A stretch of DNA of 64,000 nt from Cornus controversa (taxonomy: Eukaryota; Streptophyta; Magnoliopsida; Cornales; Cornaceae), in assembly GCA_026545225.1 (NCBI GenBank), contig CM048845.1, positions 107,830,533-107,894,532 of the forward strand, read 5' to 3'. Of this stretch, positions 12,790 to 25,390 are shown piece after piece (position 1 is the stretch's first letter; each line of letters opens with the position of its first letter). The position numbers and the translations under genes are program-made. The notes beneath the pieces were generated by a model. That model saw only the letters and a list, made by a program, of their open reading frames with translations. It ran no database searches and was not told the DNA's origin.

Positions 12790-14017
12790 TTTTTTCTTCT
12801 TTCGGGACAAAGTTTTCAGCGAGTTTGAATGTCAATGTCACAGTATGAAGAAAGATTATGACTTCTTCAAGATAATTGCATTGTATCATTGTCATTCCTT
12901 TACTTTGATCATGGCACGCTTCCAGCTGGAACTAAGTGGACCCTGAGGCTGACCTTTTTGTCTTGTTTTAACTTCTATTGAAAAAATCACTAAGTTTTGA
13001 CCCCACACACATCCTCGCCAATGTCGCCTGTGGGAAAAAAATATAAGCAAAATGATAAAAGAGCAATAGGATTTATTCTAAATCTACAAAACTAGTAAGA
13101 TTCAATCAATACATTGAGAGTGTAACTTAAGTATTAGATGTTAAAGAGAGTGCAACTTAAGTATTTGAATACTCTAACATGTCCCCTTAAGCGTGATTAG
13201 AATTTCACTTTCCAAAACTAGTAAGAATTCTCCGGATGATGTTTTAGCTCATAACTTTGTTCGCTATGATACAAGAGTAACTACCATTTACTCTCAAAGC
13301 TTAACTTATTAAAGAGAGTGCAACTTTTAGTATTTTTACACTAACAAATCAAGTTGTGTAGAATTGTATGATTTTAAATCAATTACCAACCGTGCCGGCG
13401 CATTCAGTGCTTCTTATTCTCATTAAGTGCCCTGCTTTAGAAAACAGATGCGGTTTATATACATATTTTCAACTCTTTTGCTCTGTTAGAAAATGAAGTA
13501 TTAAATTAGCCACAAATGCTTTTGATGTCATTTCCCACTCCCTTACATGTCCAATGCCAAAAGCTTTACACTCTTGAGTTACAAAAAATACTCTCTTGTA
13601 CATCTCATAGAACAGCTTATGTGCACATCCACGAAACATCTAAAGAAGCCTCGTTTTCAAGTCTAAACAAACAGATCAATAGTCTCAACTAGTAAAGCAC
13701 AGAGCATCAAGAAAAATCACGCAACATATGCCCAAATTATCGCTCAATCCTTAGCTCAATACTCATCTCTCATTTGAGCTCTAACACAATCTTCCAATAC
13801 ATGTAAACACCTCTGCTTTACAAGAAAAACTACAGTGTAACGGTGATATATACCACTTCATCAAGCAGAATGGTATCAATAATTAATCCAATCTTGTCGT
13901 ATAAGTACAGGGAGAGCACAAAATATAAATAGTTAGTTACATGACATTTAATTTATATGCAAGTGTTATTTATTTAACTAAGTCAAAAAAATTCATGATC
14001 ATGATTATTAAATATTT

Positions 14018-14059
<42 letters not shown>

Positions 14060-14285
14060 CTTATTTAAAATTGGTTTAAGATTGATTTTTTTTTCTTAAA
14101 AATTATTTGGACAGTCCAAGCTGCCCATCTTAATGCTATACAGGGTAAATCAATATAGTGAATTAGTTATTCATTACCGCACACACAAAAACACACACTC
14201 ATAAAGGACAAGTTGAACCCTCGAACACATAAGCAAAACAATATTACTTTTCAAACCATTTTCTTTAGTTATTGCAAAACTTCAA
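12790..14285. other. Intergenic region between the CC-NB-LRR and PPR relics
   Basis: No gene recognised. The two relics are divergent, so both promoters would have been here. A short repeat with AGAGAGTGCAACTT occurs near 13114-13178 and again near 13313. A (TA)n run of about 30 bp lies at 14024-14055. Confidence 0.5.
14024..14055. repeat. (TA)n microsatellite
   Basis: An almost pure TA dinucleotide run in the spacer upstream of the PPR relic. Confidence 0.9.
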
Positions 14286-16017
14286 ATGCATGTGATTCTA
14301 TGGTCCAAACCCACTTTCTTTATAGCTCGTTTCAAACAGTTCAAATATAGAACTAGTCATTCATTAACCACCTTTCCCGCCACTTTCAAACCAACCTACC
14401 CAGACCCATTTGTCCTCCCTAATAGTAATCTGCACACACTCTCTCACCTTCTGAAGCAACGCCCACCACTTTTTCATCTCAAAACAAATTCATGCCCAAG
14501 TTGTCACTCAAGCATTATCATTAAATCCTTCTCTAACTGACTCTCTCATCCGTTGCTTAGGTCTACGCAAGGTACCTCACCACTGCAAGAACCATATTTG
14601 ATTGATATCCTTTGTTTTCTCCGCCAATTGTACTATGGAATCTCATGACCAGAATTTACTCCAAACTGGAAAGTTCTCATGAACTCATCGATCTATACCG
14701 TCAAATGGTTGCGTTAGACCATCCATTGCTGGTTGCCCTGGACAAGTACACATTCACTTTTGTGATCACTTCACGTGCTCATAAAAAATCAATATTATAT
14801 GGAGAAAATTTTCATGGGTTGGTGTTGAAAAATGGGATTGATTCTAATTTGTTTGTGGGCAATTCATTGTTGAATATGTGTACTCTGTTTTTGGGAAAAT
14901 GGAAGATGCCCGCAAAGTATTCAGTGGAATGTCTGAAAGGGACGTGTGCTCGTGGACTACTCTAGTATGTGGGTATGCAAAGCATGAGGAGATGGATAGA
15001 GTTTGTGAAATCTTTGACTCAATGCCAGTGCATAATGACGTATCGTGGACTGTTATGATTTCTGGTTTTGTTGGAGGTGGAAGATACATTGAAGCCCTGA
15101 GATATTTCCAAGAAATTTATGTGATGATAATGTGAAGCCCAATGAGGCTGTTCTTGTTTGTGCTCATCTTGGAGCCTTAGATCAAGGGAATTGGATTCAT
15201 GTTTACATCGACAAGAATGGAATTTCAGAGAGCTGAAACATTGCTACTGCTCTTATTGATATGTATGCAAAATGTGGAAGGACAGATTGTGCAAGTCAAG
15301 TTTTTTTATGGAATTTCTCGACGTGATCTCAATTTTACAAGCATGATTTCAGGGTTATCAGTTCATGGGCTTGGTAAGGATGCACTGCATGTTTTTGGTC
15401 AAATGTTATCTGAGAACATTTTAAGCCTAATGAGATCACCCTCCAGGGGGTTCTAAATGGATGCAGCCATTCAGGTTTAGTGAAAGAAGGTTCATCAATC
15501 TTCTACAGAATGGAAATATCATGGGAGGTTTCACCCAAGATTGAGCACTACAGAAGCTATATTGATTTACTTGGCTGTGCCGGTTACTTAGAAAGGCATA
15601 TGAAGTTGTTAAGAGCATGCCCATGGACCCTGATATTGTTATATGGAGGGCTCTGCTTAGTGCCTGTAGAATCCATCGCAATGTGAATCTTGGAGAGCAG
15701 ATTTTAAATCATACTGAGCAACTGTACTCTGGTGGTCATAGTAGAGTTGAGGTACTTCTTTCTAGGTAGATGGGAGAGAGTTGCTGAACTGAGGAAGTTA
15801 ATAAGTGAGAGAGAATAATTCAAGCCCTGGTTGTAGTTGGATTGAGGTGAATGGTGTCATTCATGAGTTTCGAGTTACTCTGTGTCCACAAATTTTGGAG
15901 AACCGAGAAAAGTTGAATGAAATTATGGGAAGAGTAAGCCTTGGAGGCTATGTTGCTAATACAAGGCATGTTTCATTTGATTTAAGCGAGGAAGATAAAG
16001 AGCAAGCAGTGGCCTGG

Positions 16018-17208
16018 TGTTACACCCGTGACATCCTCTCACGCTAGGGCTTAGGCCATGACATGCCCATGGCTAATCCCTTGACAGCCAACTGGTGTGC
16101 AACAGGTTGTCAACATCTCACAAGTATGCGGCGGTGGCATTTCGGTAATTATCTGGAAGTCTTCAATTGGCCTTGGCATAGTGGTGCACCTCACCAGAGG
16201 TGGCATCACATCATGGTCCAGCAGCAGCTAGCCTCATGGGCGGGTAACGCCAGTGGGTGCGCCCCAAGCCGAGCGCCTGGCAGGCATGCCACGTGCATAT
16301 GGACCCATGGGTGTGCAAACTTGCCCTTAGGCAAGGTGATGGCTTGAGACATAGGCAGTGGACTCGGTTATGGCTCACAAGCTCGTGTGCGCACAGGGAT
16401 GGGCTCAGGCAGACTTCATGGGCATCGCACCAGCATGACCCAACAGACTAAGTCATGGTGCAAGCTTGGTCAATACAGGTGGGCTTCAATCCACAACAAA
16501 GTGAATGTAAGATATGGGCTTGGCATGGGGCTAAGTCTCCACCCAGTGGGCCTCAGATATTCGTGGACCTAGACTTGGGCATAGGCATGGGTTAAACCAT
16601 GGGCACATGACCCAACTTGACTTGACACATGGCATGCAATGGGCTAGTCAACAAGTGGTTCCTAGTATCACTCCTACTAATAATGCTAACATTGTGGGAG
16701 GTGGAGAAGACTGACATATACATATATGTCCAACAATATATATAGGCAAGAGGTGGCAAAGAAATCTTCCACAAGAGCTATTTTGGGGGAGTCAAAACAA
16801 GTGGTTGCAACTTCCTTGACATGTGGCGCGATCTTGATGGTTCAACATTACCCTAGCATTTGGTGTCACAATCCTAACGGATGAGAGTGTCATCCACTAC
16901 GTTAGTGGGCACTAAATTAGTGGGATGTATAGGTATTGAGAGCCTATATAAACCCCATTTGGTAGTTTGCATATGCATTAGAAGATAATTGAGAGTTGCC
17001 TTGTAAGCTTGTGTAGACATCATTTGAGACTTCCTTTGTATCTATTATTGATTTATAGTGAAAGGTTGGAGGGCAAAGCCTTCTGTAAATTCGTGTGTCC
17101 CTTGTGCCTTATTATATACATTGTGTGTGCGCATTTGGCTGAGATTTAGTGCGCAACCAAGTGCCATCACAGCGGCAAAATTTTGGCGTTTAATTGAACC
17201 CTGTGACA
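16018..17208 (+). mobile_element. Solo-LTR-like insertion in the PPR-DYW pseudogene
   Basis: The 1,191-bp insert begins TGTTACACCC and ends CCCTGTGACA, so it has TG...CA ends with a short imperfect inverted repeat. It is flanked by a 5-bp target duplication, CCTGG at 16013-16017 and 17209-17213. It is more GC-rich than its surroundings, has no RT or gag homology and shows no internal pair of LTRs. TATATAAA at 16945-16952 sits about 255 bp from the 3' end, as expected for a U3/R boundary. I infer a single LTR left by recombination between the two LTRs of a full element. A small non-autonomous element is the alternative. Its family is not identified. Confidence 0.82.
16945..16952 (+). promoter_or_regulatory. 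Candidate TATA box of the solo LTR
   Basis: GCCTATATAAACCCC lies about 255 bp before the LTR end, in the normal place for an LTR promoter. It reads in the same direction as the interrupted PPR gene. Confidence 0.5.
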
Positions 17209-17423
17209 CCTGGCATAGTGAGAAGTTAGCTATTTCTTTTGGACTAATGAGTACTATATCAGGGACTTTGATTCGGATAGTGAAAAATTTAAGGACTTGT
17301 GAAGATTGTCATTCAGCTCTGAAGGCCATTTCCAAAGTATTTGGTAGAGAAATTATTGTTAGAGACCATTCTCATTTCCACATGTTCAAAGGAGGAAACT
17401 GTTCGTTCAATGATTACTGGTAG

Positions 17424-20299
17424 TTAAAGATGTTATGGAAAATGAACATGAATGAAATCTTTTGTAGCTTCTGTAATCCTTTAGTGCAATCAATAGCCAG
17501 GGTAGAGCTACACGCCTCCAAATTATTTTCTAAGGTACATTTATACACTCCCCCCATCCAACCAAAAATTTTCCTTCCATTTATCAAAGATAGTGAAATT
17601 GGAAATAAAGGTAAATTGTGTATCCTCAAAACTAAAAAAAGTATAAACTTGAACCAAATGAGTAAGTTCATGATATTATATATGCTAATACTTTCGGTTG
17701 GTTAAATGACAATTCAATAACTACTCCTTGTATAAGCTACATAAGTATGTGAGATTTGGTTTAGTTAAAAGATATATTTTTCTGACAAACCGAAACCTAA
17801 GAAAGTAAAACAATGGACCAACCACAGCCAACTATAAAACATTCTTATCCTAACCAAGCCACAAAAATCCTCTCAATATTTAGGATTTTGGTTCACATTA
17901 AAGTAGCAAAAACCCTTTCGACTGCCGGCATGTGTGTGTTTTATTTGTACACCCATGTGCAGTGCTAGCTATGATAGCTTTCTATGCCTTAAATGTATTG
18001 TTTGTGGTTCAATACACACACATAACTTGTATGGTCTTTAACTTCTTTTTTGTTTAGGATCTGTACAACCATAAATTATAGATGAAAAGTGACCCTAACC
18101 TTTTAAATATTTGTGTATATTATATAAGTGGTTGTAGCATTCAACTCCACATGTTTTCCATTAAAAAGAAACATGGTGGAGCTTTGTACCATAAAGGAAA
18201 TAACGTAGAAAACTGTTCTCTGTGCCAATTTTATACATACATGCATGTGTATATACTATATAATTCTAACAAACGTAAAGAATGTATAATGATTGTTTAA
18301 TAGTGTTGAAATTGGAATTTAGGAATTAGGGTTTGAGGGAAATAGAGAGAGAAAAAAATTGGTATTTTGCATCTTTATTTCTTCTCCAGGTATTATAGTG
18401 AAAACACTAATATGCCCCTATGAGAGATACTAATTACAATATATTCATTCTAACAAATAGCATACAAGTGAATGTGATAGCCAACAAGATAATGATGATC
18501 TGTTTGGTAAATGCGAAAATGAAAATTGTGGATTCTGAATTTTTTTTCTATTCGTCTAAATACTTGCAGCATTTCAATCAGAAAACAAGGAGTACGAAAA
18601 ATAATTACACTAATGAAAAGGAAAATGTTATTTCAGTTGCACAAGTTCATAAAACGAGGACTTTAAACTTGATTTGGATTTTCCAACAACGTTGCTAAGA
18701 TCTTACTAAAAGCTCAATCAAATTTATACATGATTTAGTGAGAAGGATAATTCAAGTCATAGCAATATCAATCTAACTTTATGCATGATTTAATGTCCGG
18801 ATTGAATGATTGGATATAGTTTTAGTAATTTAAAGATTAGCTTAAATTTAGATTTGATATCTTAAATTTATATATCAACAACGCATGAACCAAGTCTTGA
18901 GAATCTAACTAAAAAGAGCATAAAAGCAATTATAATGGTGATGTTGATTAGTTTATGACAAGGGTCCTCCCCTGAGGCCCTGACTAGGATTATCAAAAGT
19001 GGCAAGTGGTAACAAGCCAAGTCATATTTGATATTCTTGAAGTGGTCCATGAAACATCCATCTATCCAAGAACTGTGACCACTGCAGGTAAACCAATGAG
19101 GACAACAATATTTCCAAGTATTTTCGTTGAGCACATGTTGACTTTGAAGTGAATGCATCTTTTTTACCTTCATCAGATGGTGTATGGAAAGACCTTCTTC
19201 ATTACATAAGGAACTCATCTCCATTCCATACCTGATAATTGCATTTTTTGTAGCTATCACTTTATATGGGATGGTTCTAATAATTTTGATCTAACAACAA
19301 CAAAACAACTTGTCAATATAAGCTCAATTATATTTGATATATGGCTGAACCCATCATAGGAGATATTTTTTCACATTCTTCCTCCATCTCAAATTTCAAG
19401 TCTTCAATTTTGTACTAAGTGGTTGTTGCCTATTGCAAACACTTCAATTGCTTCCAGGTTACTCAATGTGGAAGACCAAGTCATTTTTCTTCCATATTCA
19501 CCAAATAGGGTTATTCCTTATTTTTTCCAAATTTCTCCAGTCCTCACTTTGCTCTTCCATAAATCTCATCTTATATATTGGGAAATTAAGGTTTGAGATT
19601 GCCACTTAGTAATAACTAATAAGGATCTACTAGCTTCAATAGTGGCGTAAGTAAACATCTAATTAATATAAAAAGAAATGCTTTGAGCGTGCCAGTTCAT
19701 TGATGCTTTTCCAACCTCACTCCAAAAAAGGTACAAAAATATGTTATATAAAACTAGGTAGATTTACAAGCACCCTCAAAAGCGTCTCGACTCGACATAT
19801 ATAAAGTGTAGGGAAATAAACGAGTCTACATGGATAGAATTTACTTTTTACAACACTTCTTCGGAATTGCATCTCAATCATATATCAATTCGTTTTTTAT
19901 GTTATAATGTGCAAGAGGTCTGCTTTCAAATTCATCCTATAGATTGTCCCTTTGGTATGATTGGAAAAATATACATTAACATGTATAACCTAAATATTTT
20001 CCCCATATACACCTTGGAATAAACATTAAGAATCAAGTCAAACAAGAATTAGAAAATTCAGAAAATTAGAAACATAAGCTTGCAAGAGATACCAAAAACA
20101 AATGAAAGAAGAAAAACAAGATTGTTATACAGCATCAGAATCAAATGTGGAGAAATTAAGACATCCGCGAGTCGGTTCATAAATCAAGTAGTCATACACC
20201 TTCAGATGAAATCCAAGTGATTTTGCATCTCTGATTTGCTCCGTAGTATATGTCAAAATAAGTCAGAATCTATTTGAATGGCCGAATCAATTAGCCTTT
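17424..20299. other. Intergenic region with no supported gene
   Basis: AT-rich DNA without a recognisable complete gene. The frame on the minus strand at 18868-19260 is treated separately as a possible LINE remnant. A second stretch near 19480-19560 (minus: IWKKNDLVFHIE) vaguely resembles the end of plant LINE polyproteins, but its order relative to the first stretch is wrong, so I do not combine them. Confidence 0.5.
18868..19260 (-). pseudogene. Possible LINE endonuclease-domain remnant
   Basis: The 130-codon minus-strand frame contains WFTCSGHSSWIDGCFMDHF, followed about 20 residues later by a short LPLLIILV block and a GEDP. This vaguely follows the pattern around the end of the apurinic endonuclease domain of plant LINEs (FTW-SNG, LDRFLV, SDHxP). 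The key SDH residues are not present in frame. No RT domain was found nearby. It may be chance. Confidence 0.25.
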
Positions 20300-20516
20300 G
20301 AGTGATCTGTTTATTATATAGGACCTTTATAAGAGAGCTATACATGGAAAGAAACTAATTGCCGAGTGATTCTAGCAGTCTAGCTTTATATGGAAACTAT
20401 ATATTCTGTCAATATGCTAACTGTACAAACCTACGTAAATTAAGTAAAGGTGAAATAAGGAAAGAAGAATAGAAGGAAAGAAGATTAATTATGGACAGCA
20501 GAGCTGTCCATTGACA
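20300..20516 (-). mobile_element. Start of the 3' LTR of the copia fragment
   Basis: On the minus strand, TGTCAATGGACAG starts at 20516 directly after a polypurine tract, which is where a 3' LTR begins. A TATA-like CCTATATAATAA lies near 20312-20323 on the same strand. The outer (left) end cannot be placed because no second LTR is present for comparison; 20300 is only a nominal limit. Confidence 0.5.
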
Positions 20517-20528
20517 GCCCCCCTCAAA
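20517..20528 (-). other. Polypurine tract of the copia fragment
   Basis: Minus-strand TTTGAGGGGGGC immediately precedes TGTC of the LTR and follows the end of the RNase H frame. This is the usual plus-strand primer position. Confidence 0.7.
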
Positions 20529-22435
20529 TTGATGCGAGTTGATCAACAAACATCAATTTGCTACTTAAGAAACAATGTCGATGGCGAGTAAGAGCTTTGG
20601 TGAAGATATCAACAATTTGTAGTTCGGTGGAAACATGTGGAAGACTTATAACACGAGCTTCAAATGCTTCACGAATAGAGTGACAGTTGACTTCAATATG
20701 CTTTGTGCGCTCATGATAGACAGGATTAGCCGTGATCTGTATAACACTCGTATTATCAGCATGTAGAGGTGTAGGATCAATCTCAGAAAAATCTAACTCA
20801 GCAAGCAAACCTCGAAGTCAAATAATTTCAGAACAAGCAAGAGACATCGCCCGGTACTCAGATTCTGTAGATGACTTAGAGACTATATCTTGTTTCTTAC
20901 TCTTCCAGGAGATCAATGCATCACCTAAGAACACACACCACCAGTGATGGAGCGACGTGTATCAGCACAACCACTTAATCAGCATCGCTATAAGCAGTAA
21001 GTCGAGGAGAATTGCCTGCAGGAAAGAATAAGCCACGGGCAGAAGTGCCCTGAACATAGCGTATGATCCTACGGACAGCAGCCAAATGAAGATGACAAAG
21101 GGTCTGAAGAAACTGGCTGACTTGCTGAACTGCAAAAGAAATGTTCGGTCTAGTAATGGTGAGGTAGACAAGACTACCCACCAACTTCCGGTATAAACTG
21201 GGATCAACAAGTAAATCACCCTCCTCTTTGCAAAGCTTGACATTCAATTCCATGGGAGTATCAACAGATGTAGCCTCTTGTAGGCTAGCTATAGCCACCA
21301 GGTCACTAGCATACTTATGTTGATTGAGGGAAATAGCAGATGGACTACGATGCACCTCAAGACCGAGAAATATGTGAGAGATCCAAGATCTTTCATGTGA
21401 AAGGACTCAGATAGATGAGTCTTGAGCTGACTAAGTAAAATAGAATCAGAACCAGTAATCACAATATCATCAACATAAACCAAAAGAACAACAATTCCCA
21501 TGTCTAATTTTTGAAGAAACAAGGAAGTGTCATACTTGCTCTGCTTGAATGAGAAGTGTAATAAAGTAGTTCAAAATTTATCAAACCAGGCCCTCGGAGC
21601 TTGTTTGAGACCATAAAGAGAGCGACGAAACTTACACACATGTGAGGTCGGAGAGGGAAACAATCCCGGTGGTGGCTTCATATAAATACACTCTTTAAGA
21701 TCCCCATGAAGAAAAGCATTCTTGACATCCATCTGATGTAGTGGCCAATCATTGGAAGCAGCAAGAGCTAGAATCGTACGAACAATGGTCATTTTAGCCA
21801 CAGGAGCAAATGTCTCTTCATAATTGACATCATATTCCTGATTATTTCCAAGTGCAACAAGCAGAGCTTTATAACAATCCAAACTTCCATCAGATCGAAC
21901 CTTGACTGAGTAAACCCATTTGCAACCCAGGGGAACTATGGTGGAAGGACAAGGTGCAATGTCCCAAGTGTGATTGGCCTCTAGAGCAGCAATTTCTTCT
22001 TGCATAGCTTGTCGCCAACAATCATGCTTGACAGCATGTAAGTAGCATATGGGAATATCAAAATTAGACAATGTAGCAGTAAGAGCGGAAATAGAGTGGC
22101 CAGAAGAAAAACTATACCGATCTGGAGGTATAGACACTCGAGAAGAGCGATGTAACAAGGACTCTGGAGGTGCTGCAACTGACTGGTTCTGGAGCATGGT
22201 AGGATTAGATATCGGTGGAGCCATCGGAAGAGACTATGGGAGGGAACGTCTCGTATACACAATACCTGGTTTAAAGCGAGAGCTAACTTGATGAAGATCT
22301 GAGAACTGCTGCTCAAAGGAGGGGAGGACCACAGTAGAAGAAGAGGGCACAGAGGACACGGGAAAGAAATGTTGATTTTCAAAGAAAATAACATTCCTAG
22401 AAATGCGTTTACAATGAACATGTTTCACACCTCTA
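20524..22435 (-). pseudogene. Ty1/copia polyprotein fragment (RT and RNase H)
   Basis: From high to low coordinates: RISRNVIFFENQHFF at about 22400 (linker between integrase and RT), then RT with [44 protein letters not shown] and [12 protein letters not shown] (about 21950-21580). The catalytic VYVDDIVITGSDS lies near 21480-21440 and is intact. KLVGSLVYLTITRPNISFAV follows near 21190, and RNase H ends with HADNTSVIQ and HERTKHIEV (about 20760-20690). Frameshifts near 21545, 21380, 20970 and 20830 break it into several frames. Gag, protease, integrase and the 5' LTR are missing; the fragment stops at the junction with an unrelated LTR sequence near 22436. It is not the same family as the complete element at 33001-37811, judging by different LTR starts and protein wording. 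Confidence 0.92.
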
Positions 22436-23393
22436 CATTTCACATAGCACACATCCTTCACAATGTTTTTAAAGCAATTTATCAAACACATGAAGTCACC
22501 CTCACAATTATACATGAATCCACCAACATAATTTCACAAATCAATCCCAACATGCTCATAAATTTCTCTAAGGCATTTATAAGCATACAATCATATCAAC
22601 CAACATTATGAGCACATTTAATGATATAAAATAGCATGCTTGAACATTGAGGAACATCTACTTACTCCACATAACCAATTGGTTGTCATAGACAACCAAT
22701 ATACTCACAAGAATCCCGGATTTTATGAGTTAAACATCCCTACCTCAAATTGGAAGAGCTTCCAATTGAATTCCCCCAAATCTCACCCAAAAGATCAACC
22801 TTCTCCAAAAATGATTTTGGACCGATCAATCTCAAGCTCTCAACGCGTAGATCGTTTCTTCCTTCTCCGACGAAATCAAACTCTCACCCGAAGCCCCTCA
22901 AAATTCATGAAGAAAGGAAGAAGATGAAGAAGCTATGTATATATATGTATAGATGCTTACACGGCTGGGAGAAGAGAGTGATAATGGCTGAGATCTCATG
23001 GCTATTTATAGCCTAAATGACCTACTCATAATTACAAGTATGCCATCACATTTTCACTAAACCTTTTCGGGCTCATTTTCGGAGTTCCGTAACTCCAATT
23101 GACACGAAATCAATTCCTTTGCGCGTCAAATATTTTATTTAAGCTACCCTCAAAATTTGAGGTCATTCCGAGACTTTTGAATTTTTTGGGCCCACGGGGC
23201 CCGCGCTCCTAGGTTGACCGGACCTGAAAAAGTCAACTTTTGCCAAACGCTCCAAAAACTTCTCCAAACCTTAAATAAGTTATCTAAACATGCATTTTAC
23301 ATTTAAAACACATATACAATTCATATAATGTCTTAATATGACAATTAAATGAAAATTCAAGAAAATCGGCCAAAAATGGTCACGGTCTTTACA
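22436..23393 (-). mobile_element. Partial LTR of a gypsy-like element next to the satellite array
   Basis: The right end is a clear LTR terminus: GGTCTTTACA at 23384-23393 borders satellite DNA. On the minus strand it starts TGTAAAGACC, comparable with TGTAAGGACCGG of the LTRs ending at 32477 and 39711. It shares with them a TACCTCAATTTGGA-like module (22741-22756). The left part is cut where copia sequence begins near 22436. Plus-strand frames at 22640-23016 look like antisense chance frames. Confidence 0.6.
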
Positions 23394-25390
23394 TGATGGC
23401 CCTATTTGGTCTTTGTTTTTGAAACGGGGAGGGGTAATAGGATGATTTAAAATCGTTATAATAATAATAATATTAATTTTGAATGGGGTCTAAAAAGATA
23501 GTTTTAAAAACATAGATTAAGAAGATTTTGGAACATTGAGAAAAAAAGATAAATTTTGAAAGAATGAGTTGAATTTGAAGATATTTTAAACGGAGAATAA
23601 AACTATAGTTTTTCAAACAGGCAGTTACAACGAGGATTTTGCAACAAGGAGTTAAAACTATCATTGGATCTTTTTTTTGATAGTTTATGAAAGAAATTTT
23701 ATATCCATGGGGACATTGTTGACATTTTGGGCATATTGAGAGGCTGAGGGCCCTATTTGGTCCCTATTTTTGAAATTAGGAGGGGTAAAAAGATAACATT
23801 GAATAGGGTGGTAAAATAATGACTTTTAAACATTAAGGTAAAATGATGATTAGTTCTCTTTTTTGATACATTTATGAGAGAAATTGTACATCATTGGGGA
23901 CATTATTAACATTTTGGAAATATTGAGAAATTGAGGGCCCTATTTGGTCCTTGTTTTCAAAACAGAGAGGTAATAGGATAACTTCGAACATGGTGGTAAA
24001 AGAATGATTTCGAAACATTAAAAGAGAGAGTTACGATGTAGATTTTGCAATAGGTTGTTAAAACTATCATTAGTTCTCCTTTTTGATAGGTTATGAGAGA
24101 AATTATATATCCAGGGGGACATTGTTGGCATTTTGGAAAGATTGAGTGGTTGAGGGCTGTCTTTGTTTTATAAACAAAGGGGTAATAGAATGATTTGAAT
24201 CGTTATAGAAAATAGATTATTCAGAGGTTGACGGCCCTATTTGGTCTTTGTTTTTGAAACGGGGAGGGGTAATAGGATGTTTTAAAATCGTTATAATAAT
24301 AATAATATTAATTTTGAATCGGGTCTAAAAAAGATAGTTTTATAAACATAGAGTAAGAACTTTTTGCAACATTGAGATAAAAAGATAAATTTTTAAAGAG
24401 GGAGTTGAATTTGAAGATATTTTAAATGGGGAATAAAACTATAGTTTTTCAACCAGGGAGTTACAACTAGGATTCTGCAACAAGGAGTTAAACTATCATT
24501 GGATCTCTTTTTTGATAGTTTATGGGAGAAATTGTATATCCATGGGGACATTATTTAAATTTTTGACATATTGAGAAATTGATGGCCCTTTTCTGTAACA
24601 GAGAGGGGTAATAGGATAACTTTGAACAGGGATGTAAAAGAATGATTTTTAAACATTTAGGAAAATGATGAATAGTTTTTTTTTGGAGACATTTATGAGA
24701 GAAATTGTACATCCATTGGGGACATTATTGACATTTTGGACATATTGAGAAATTGAGGGCCCTATTTGGTCCTCGTTTTTGAAACAGAGAGGGGAAATGG
24801 GATAACTTTGAACAGGGTTGTAAAAGAATGATTTTGAAACATTAAAATAGAGAGTTACGATGTAGATTTTGCAAAAGGGAGTTAAAACTTTCATTAGTTA
24901 TCTTTTTTGATAGGTTATGAGAGAAATTATATATCCATGGGGGACATTGTTGGCAATTTGGACATATTAAGTGGTTGAGGGCTGTCTTTGTTTTTGAAAC
25001 AGAGCTGTAATAGAATGATTTGAATCATTATTGTAAAAAGATTATTGAGAGGTTGACGGCCCTATTTGGTCTTTGTTTTTGAAACGGAGAGGGGTAATAG
25101 GATGATTTAAAATCGTTATAATAATAATAATATTAATTTTGAATGGGGTCTAAAAAAGATTGTTTTACAATCATAGGGTAAGAAGATTTTGGAACATTGA
25201 AATAAAAAGATAAATTTTGAAAGAGGGAGTTGAATTTGAAGATATTTTAAACGGGTAATAAAACTATAGTTTTTCAAACAGATAGCTACAATGAAGATTT
25301 TGCAATACGGAGTTAAAGCTATCATTGGATTTCTTTTTTGATAGTTTATGGGAGAAATTGTATATGAATGAGAACATTGTTGACATTTAG
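23394..25390. repeat. Complex satellite, four-part (A-B-C-D) ~830-bp units, left block
   Basis: The A header GGCCCTATTTGGTCTTTG occurs at 23398, 24233 and 25058, spacings 835 and 825 bp. Between them come B (TTGGTCCTTATTTTTGAAATTAGG), C (TTGGTCCTTGTTTTTGAAACAGAG or degraded) and a short D (GGCTGTCTTTG). The block is cut at 25390 near offset 332 of an A subunit. Confidence 0.93.

Larger units (their letters stand above)
14286..17423 (+). pseudogene. PLS-class PPR protein with E and DYW domains, pseudogene split by an LTR insertion
   Basis: Read across frames, the segment shows QIHAQVVTQAL-type and GNSLLNM, FGKMEDARKVF, SGMSERDVCSWTTLV, EIFDSMPV, VSWTVMISGF, IATALIDMYAKCG, CSHSGLV and PGCSWIEVNGVIHEF blocks. 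This is the usual order of P, L and S repeats followed by the E and E+ region. After the insertion the DYW deaminase-like end continues: [11 protein letters not shown] at 17214, CEDCH from 17298, and the closing NDYW at 17409-17420 before TAG. Intact members bind organellar RNA and direct C-to-U editing; the HSE and CxxCH motifs form the zinc site of the deaminase. Lesions: frameshifts near 14480, 14880-14960, 15120 and 15450-15660, stops near 14606 and 15235, and the 1.19-kb insertion. Removing the insertion and one target copy makes GTG GCC TGG CAT AGT GAG contiguous. Confidence 0.93.

Noticed and set aside
16063-16451. Open frames in the GC-rich insert in the PPR relic
   Set aside because: The insert has LTR ends and a target duplication; the frames overlap each other and resemble no protein.
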